DNA from: Chloroflexota bacterium
GTDB taxonomy: Bacteria > Chloroflexota > Dehalococcoidia > Lucifugimonadales > GCA-2722455
DNA length: 64,000 nt
Assembly: GCA_002722455.1 (NCBI GenBank)
Contig: PBMB01000002.1
Location: forward strand, 1 to 64,000
Reading direction: 5' to 3'
Position 1 is the stretch's first letter, and every line of letters starts with the position of its first letter. Positions 60,392 through 64,000 of the stretch are shown one piece after another. The notes under the pieces are model-generated. The model ran no database searches and had not been told where the DNA came from. It saw only the letters and a program-made list of their open reading frames with translations. The translations under genes and the position numbers were made by a program.

Positions 60392-60398
60392 AAGACAA

Positions 60399-60420
60399 AA
60401 AAAGCCCTAAAAGGACTTTT
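60399..60420 (+). terminator. Weak terminator
   Basis: AAGCCCT/AGGACTT with one mismatch and AAAA loop, followed by TTTTT. Confidence 0.5.
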
Positions 60421-60567
60421 TCTGCAACTACCGAAAAGAAATAATCAAATACACGAGCAACTTGATTACAATTACATATTATAATACTATCTATTTATGT
60501 CAATTAAATAAATAGATAAATAAAATAAAAAAAATATAAACGCTTTCAATAAGGGATAAAAATTAAA

Positions 60568-61320
60568 ATGTCAGAAGAAAAGAATATAAAATATCTAAAA
60601 AAAATAACTGAGAAATTGGATTTAAGTGATTTAACTGATCAAATTGAAATGTTAACTCAAATACATAGACCAAAAGATTTTACAGAAGAAAATATCAGAA
60701 TGGATGATATGATTATTCAAATGGAATATGCTTATAATTGGGCAAAAAGAAGATGTTATGCAAAAAGAAGAAAAGTAGGCGCAATTCTTTATAAAAATGG
60801 TCGTCCTATCAGTTCTGGATTTAATGGAACAAAATCAGGTTATCCAAATAATTGTGAAAAAGACGGTTCCACAATAGCAGGAGTGATCCATGCAGAAAAG
60901 AATGCAATTGTAAAATTATTAAAGGCAGGAACAGATTCTCCTAAAAATAGCACATTGTTTGTAACAACAGCAAACTGCCCTAATTGTGCAGAAGAAATAA
61001 TTTTAGCTGAAATATCTGCTGTTTATTTTACAGAAATGTATAGAAGTGTTGTTGGACTAGAAGAGTTAATAAAAAATGGCATTTCTGTTTATCATTTGAA
61101 CATGAAAAAAGTATCGGATTTTGACAAAAAAACAGAATCAGAAGGTTTATATGATTATAAAAATTTTCCAAAAGATTTTGTAACAACAATTTATAAATCA
61201 AAAGAAGAAAATAATGTGGAAGAAAAATTAAATGCGATAAAAAGAGTAAGAGAGATATATAAAGATTATAAAGATGGTGATTTTCACGATAAGTTTTATG
61301 ATGCTGCATTTTTGGCTTAG
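60568..61320 (+). CDS. dCMP/cytidine deaminase-like protein
   Basis: A 250-aa zinc deaminase. VGAILYKNGRPISSGFNGT precedes the active-site HAEKNAIV (His and Glu near residues 110-112) and TTANCPNCAEEI provides the two zinc cysteines (about residues 136-139), the ComE/dCMP-deaminase pattern. Phages use dCMP deaminase to make dUMP for thymidylate. The about 40-residue helical N-terminus and a 70-residue C-terminal extension are not part of the core. ATG after ATAAGGGATAAAAA. Confidence 0.87.
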   Translation: MSEEKNIKYLKKITEKLDLSDLTDQIEMLTQIHRPKDFTEENIRMDDMIIQMEYAYNWAKRRCYAKRRKVGAILYKNGRPISSGFNGTKSGYPNNCEKDGSTIAGVIHAEKNAIVKLLKAGTDSPKNSTLFVTTANCPNCAEEIILAEISAVYFTEMYRSVVGLEELIKNGISVYHLNMKKVSDFDKKTESEGLYDYKNFPKDFVTTIYKSKEENNVEEKLNAIKRVREIYKDYKDGDFHDKFYDAAFLA

Positions 61321-61334
61321 ATTTATAAAATTAA

Positions 61335-61361
61335 AAAAGGTTTTCTTCAGGAAAACCTTTT
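61335..61361 (+). terminator. Intrinsic terminator
   Basis: Stem AAAAGGTTTTC/GAAAACCTTTT, loop TTCAG, T run. Confidence 0.9.
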
Positions 61362-61444
61362 TTTCTTTTCTTTTATTTAAGGAATTTATTAGTGTTAAAA
61401 AAAATAAAAAGCTATTAGTGTTTGATATAATTAATTTTATGTTA

Positions 61445-61453
61445 TGATATAAT
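61445..61453 (+). promoter_or_regulatory. Extended -10 promoter (TGATATAAT)
   Basis: TGATATAAT, 32 bp before the ATG at 61485; ribosome binding site AAAAGGATT. Confidence 0.65.
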
Positions 61454-61484
61454 ATGAATAGATTAGCAAAAAGGATTTTTAAAA

Positions 61485-64000
61485 ATGGCAGAAGATAAAC
61501 AAAATGTTGAAGAAAAATTAAGACAACGTGGTATGACAGATACAACAGGTTCTGATATTAGAAGCGAGGATTATTTAAAGAAAACAACTCTAGCAATAAG
61601 ATTAGGTGAGGCTGATCAAGACGGTGATTTTGCAAAATACATCGAAGAAAAACGCTTAAAAGACCTTAAAAGATTTGAAGAATTTCAAAAATTATTAGAC
61701 GAAAATTTAAAGAATGGAATAGAGCCAACTCAAAGAGAACAATCTCAATTAGAAAAATATTCATTAGCTCAATTGGATAGTGATCAATATTATATGTTAA
61801 ATGTAGCCAATGGTGACGTTGCTTCTGATTTTATTAAAAATAATGAAGATAAATATGGTCATTTAGTTACAGAATATGACAACGAGTTAAAAACTGAAAA
61901 GAATGAAGTAAGACAAATGCCAGAAATGGCGGGTAAATCTGAAAAAGAAATTGGATTTATTGCTTCTATTAATAAATTTAATAAAGATTATAAAGTTGGT
62001 TTAGATACTTTAAGATTTATCGCAAACCCAATAGGTTTCTCAGCCTCGAAAGCATTGGGTTTTGGTGTAGAAAAATTTTTCAAAACAGACACAGGTAAAG
62101 CGTTTGCTCAAAATGCAAAAGAAAAATTTGAGAAAGTTTTTCCAAATAAAGAGTTTAATGCAAAATTAGGTGCAACATTAGGTGCAGTAGCTGCAGTAGG
62201 TGGTTTAGTAATGTTGGTTTCTGGTTTAGACGGAAATGAACTTTCAGACATAAAATCAGCAATAACAGGGGCGTTGGAAGGAGCTGTTGATAACTCTACT
62301 GAAATAGCCAATTCATTAGTAGAAAGTGCAGATAATTTTGCTCAAGAAGCAGCAGAGTATACTGCTGGAATGGGAGAATCTTTTGATAATCTACAAGAAA
62401 GTGTAGTAAACGCTGCAAAAGCGGGTAGTGAAACATTATCAGAAGCTTTTGATTCTGCAAGTGAAATGGCAGGTGAAGCAGCAGAGTATGCAAAAGAAGC
62501 AGGTGAAGAATTCGGTCAAAGCTTTGACGAATATACAAATGGAATGGATGAATCTTTTGAAAACGCAAAAGCTAGTGTAAAAGACGTTTTTGGAGGTGAA
62601 GAGACAGCTTTGGCAGGTGAAGAAATTCCAGAGGTTAGTGATTATAATCCAGAAACAGATCCAGAATATATGAATCCGAATAGTCCAAAAGGAAACATAG
62701 AAACGCCAGAGGAAATGGCGAAATTGATGGCAGAAGATAATGTTTACGATCCAGAAACAGATCCAGAGTATATGAATCCAAATCAAAGAGCAGGATTTGA
62801 GGATTTATCACCAGAAGAAAAAGCAGAGATTTTGGCGGAGACCTCTCCTGAAAAATCAGAAGTTGAAGGTGTAGTTGCAGGAGAAGAAGCACCTGAGCCG
62901 ATAACAGAACCAGAATTAGATTATCCTTCAAGTGTAGAAATACAATCAGGAGATAGATTGGAGTCGATAGCAAAAGAAATCTTATCAAAAAATGATGCTA
63001 ATGTTACTTATGATGAAATTAGAGAATTTACATTACAAATAGCAGAACATAATGGTTTAGAAGATGCAGATCAAATAATGGTTGGTCAAACGTTTGATAT
63101 ACCAAGTCCTGCGGAATGTGCAAATATTGAACTGGAACCATTTAAGTTAGATACACTAGACGAATTAAAAGGTTTTGATAAAGTTCCTTATGGTTCTGAA
63201 ATAACGCCAGAAGAGCTTTCTGATCAAATAAAAGATACATTGACAAAGACATATCCAGATGAGCCAGAAAGAGTTCATGAAGCTATGGCTAATGTAAATG
63301 CAAGCCTTAAAAGTCTAGAATCTGGTAAAATGATAGAATCAGGAACAGATTTATCAAAAATCGGTGATATTCATGAAAATTATTTTGGTGCAAATAGGAT
63401 TCAAATATCAGACGAATTGGAATCGGCTTATGAAAATGTAGAAGTTGGAAATCATTTAAATGATGTTGATCCAAGAGATCTTCCAGAGTTTGTTCCACAA
63501 ACTTCTGACGAATTAGACTCAGCTTATCATGGAATAGAGGTAGAAAACCCAGATCCAGTAGTTCCAACAAATTCAAATGTTGAAGAAGTTATTGCAGGAG
63601 TCGAAACACCAGAAGTAGAAGCACCTGCTGCTTTTGAAGAAACACCGTCATTTGGAAATCCAGAGCCAGTAGTGGAGGAAGCAACTCCAATGTTTGCAGA
63701 ATCAGAACCAAAAATAGAAGAAGCTACAAAGTTCGCAGAATCAGAACCAAAATTAGAAGAAGCTCCAAAGTTCGCAGAATCAAAACCACCAGTGGAAGAA
63801 TCGACACCAACATTTGGAGATCCAGAACCGACAGTAGAAGAGGTCAAATTGGATAGTATGAAAACTGAACTTAGAATTCTAAATAACTATAGTGATTCAC
63901 CAACTGTTACAGGTACAGTAACATTAAATGGTCAAGAGATAGACGTTAAAAATCTAACTCCAGAAATGCAAGATAAATTGTTTGTAAGTGGAGCAGAAAA
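61485..64000 (+). CDS. Large LysM-containing repeat protein (partial, runs off the window)
   Basis: At least 838 residues; the end lies outside. There is a charged helical start, then a Gly/Ala-rich hydrophobic stretch (GATLGAVAAVGGLVMLVSG, about residues 228-246) that could insert in a membrane. Ala/Glu-rich helical repeats follow to about 370, with two copies of PETDPEYMNPN (about 390 and 424). A LysM-like peptidoglycan-binding module (VEIQSGDRLESIAKEI...HNGL...IMVGQTFDIP) spans about residues 484-540. Two SDELxSAY units follow, and then a Pro/Glu-rich array of about 16-residue repeats (FAESEPKIEEA and variants, about 700-785). Probably a virion or cell-wall-associated protein. Strong promoter and ribosome binding site. 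Confidence 0.8.
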   Translation, partial: MAEDKQNVEEKLRQRGMTDTTGSDIRSEDYLKKTTLAIRLGEADQDGDFAKYIEEKRLKDLKRFEEFQKLLDENLKNGIEPTQREQSQLEKYSLAQLDSDQYYMLNVANGDVASDFIKNNEDKYGHLVTEYDNELKTEKNEVRQMPEMAGKSEKEIGFIASINKFNKDYKVGLDTLRFIANPIGFSASKALGFGVEKFFKTDTGKAFAQNAKEKFEKVFPNKEFNAKLGATLGAVAAVGGLVMLVSGLDGNELSDIKSAITGALEGAVDNSTEIANSLVESADNFAQEAAEYTAGMGESFDNLQESVVNAAKAGSETLSEAFDSASEMAGEAAEYAKEAGEEFGQSFDEYTNGMDESFENAKASVKDVFGGEETALAGEEIPEVSDYNPETDPEYMNPNSPKGNIETPEEMAKLMAEDNVYDPETDPEYMNPNQRAGFEDLSPEEKAEILAETSPEKSEVEGVVAGEEAPEPITEPELDYPSSVEIQSGDRLESIAKEILSKNDANVTYDEIREFTLQIAEHNGLEDADQIMVGQTFDIPSPAECANIELEPFKLDTLDELKGFDKVPYGSEITPEELSDQIKDTLTKTYPDEPERVHEAMANVNASLKSLESGKMIESGTDLSKIGDIHENYFGANRIQISDELESAYENVEVGNHLNDVDPRDLPEFVPQTSDELDSAYHGIEVENPDPVVPTNSNVEEVIAGVETPEVEAPAAFEETPSFGNPEPVVEEATPMFAESEPKIEEATKFAESEPKLEEAPKFAESKPPVEESTPTFGDPEPTVEEVKLDSMKTELRILNNYSDSPTVTGTVTLNGQEIDVKNLTPEMQDKLFVSGAE

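Noticed and set aside
62108-63847. Leftward ORFs opposite the LysM protein
   Set aside because: They are shadows of the repetitive Glu/Pro/Ala-rich gene; the rightward frame has promoter, ribosome binding site and a domain.
1-64000. CRISPR arrays, insertion sequences and transposase or integrase genes
   Set aside because: I saw no regularly spaced repeats, transposase motifs or recombinase catalytic patterns in the window.

Overview
The window is very AT-rich and densely packed with genes on both strands. Short intergenic gaps hold many strong intrinsic terminators, and extended -10 promoters of the form TGNTATAAT recur. There are no ribosomal-protein, replication, capsid or terminase genes here, so its identity cannot be proved from this window. 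The best fit is a giant (jumbo) phage or phage-like megareplicon of a Gram-negative, probably gammaproteobacterial, host. The reasons are a nine-member tRNA array, an RNA-repair set (polynucleotide kinase, Rnl5-type RNA ligase, serine/threonine-type phosphatase, CCA-adding enzyme), a dCMP-deaminase-like protein, orphan DNA methyltransferases, many unknown small genes, and host-like IscU, OMPLA, TcyP and Yjf-type stress proteins.

Layout. 0-13 kb: CCA-adding enzyme, small unknown genes, an alpha/beta hydrolase, a tandem paralog pair, a secreted protein, a run of unknown genes, one DNA methyltransferase and an FMN/Fe-S glutamate-synthase-like protein. 13-20 kb: small genes, then a divergent prolyl-tRNA synthetase with a structured leader, a second methyltransferase and unknown genes. 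20-27 kb: a TcyP-type cystine symporter, unknown genes, several frame-broken small genes and a structured RNA-like island. 27.5-34.3 kb: a complete Wadjet/MksBEF-TOPRIM (JetD-C-A-B) operon, lying between a 28-bp copy of a tRNA-Phe 3' end and the tRNA-Phe gene itself. 34.2-35.4 kb: a leftward tRNA operon with a consensus promoter and four related hairpins. 35.7-46 kb: phosphatase, GNAT acetyltransferase, fibrinogen-like secreted protein, chemoreceptor, PP-loop ATPase, IscU, RNase HI and RNA ligase. 46-52 kb: a PspA / DUF2170 / DUF2491 / DUF350 / aminopropyltransferase membrane-stress cluster. 52-64 kb: YgjV-like membrane protein, polynucleotide kinase, two paralogous unknown proteins around a catalytically altered OMPLA, metallophosphatase, deaminase, and a large LysM-containing protein that runs off the right edge.

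The most striking system is at 14.65-16.07 kb. A 416-residue prolyl-tRNA synthetase contains no proline at all: family prolines are replaced and the editing domain is absent. It is preceded by a 10-codon leader ORF (MLKFHFVPSW) whose single proline codon lies inside a sequence complementary to the synthetase Shine-Dalgarno. This looks like a translational attenuator that opens when prolyl-tRNA is scarce and makes an enzyme that needs no proline to be synthesised. Together with the RNA-repair enzymes and the odd tRNA array, the replicon looks built to keep translation going when tRNAs are attacked or depleted. The Wadjet operon probably excludes competing circular DNA.
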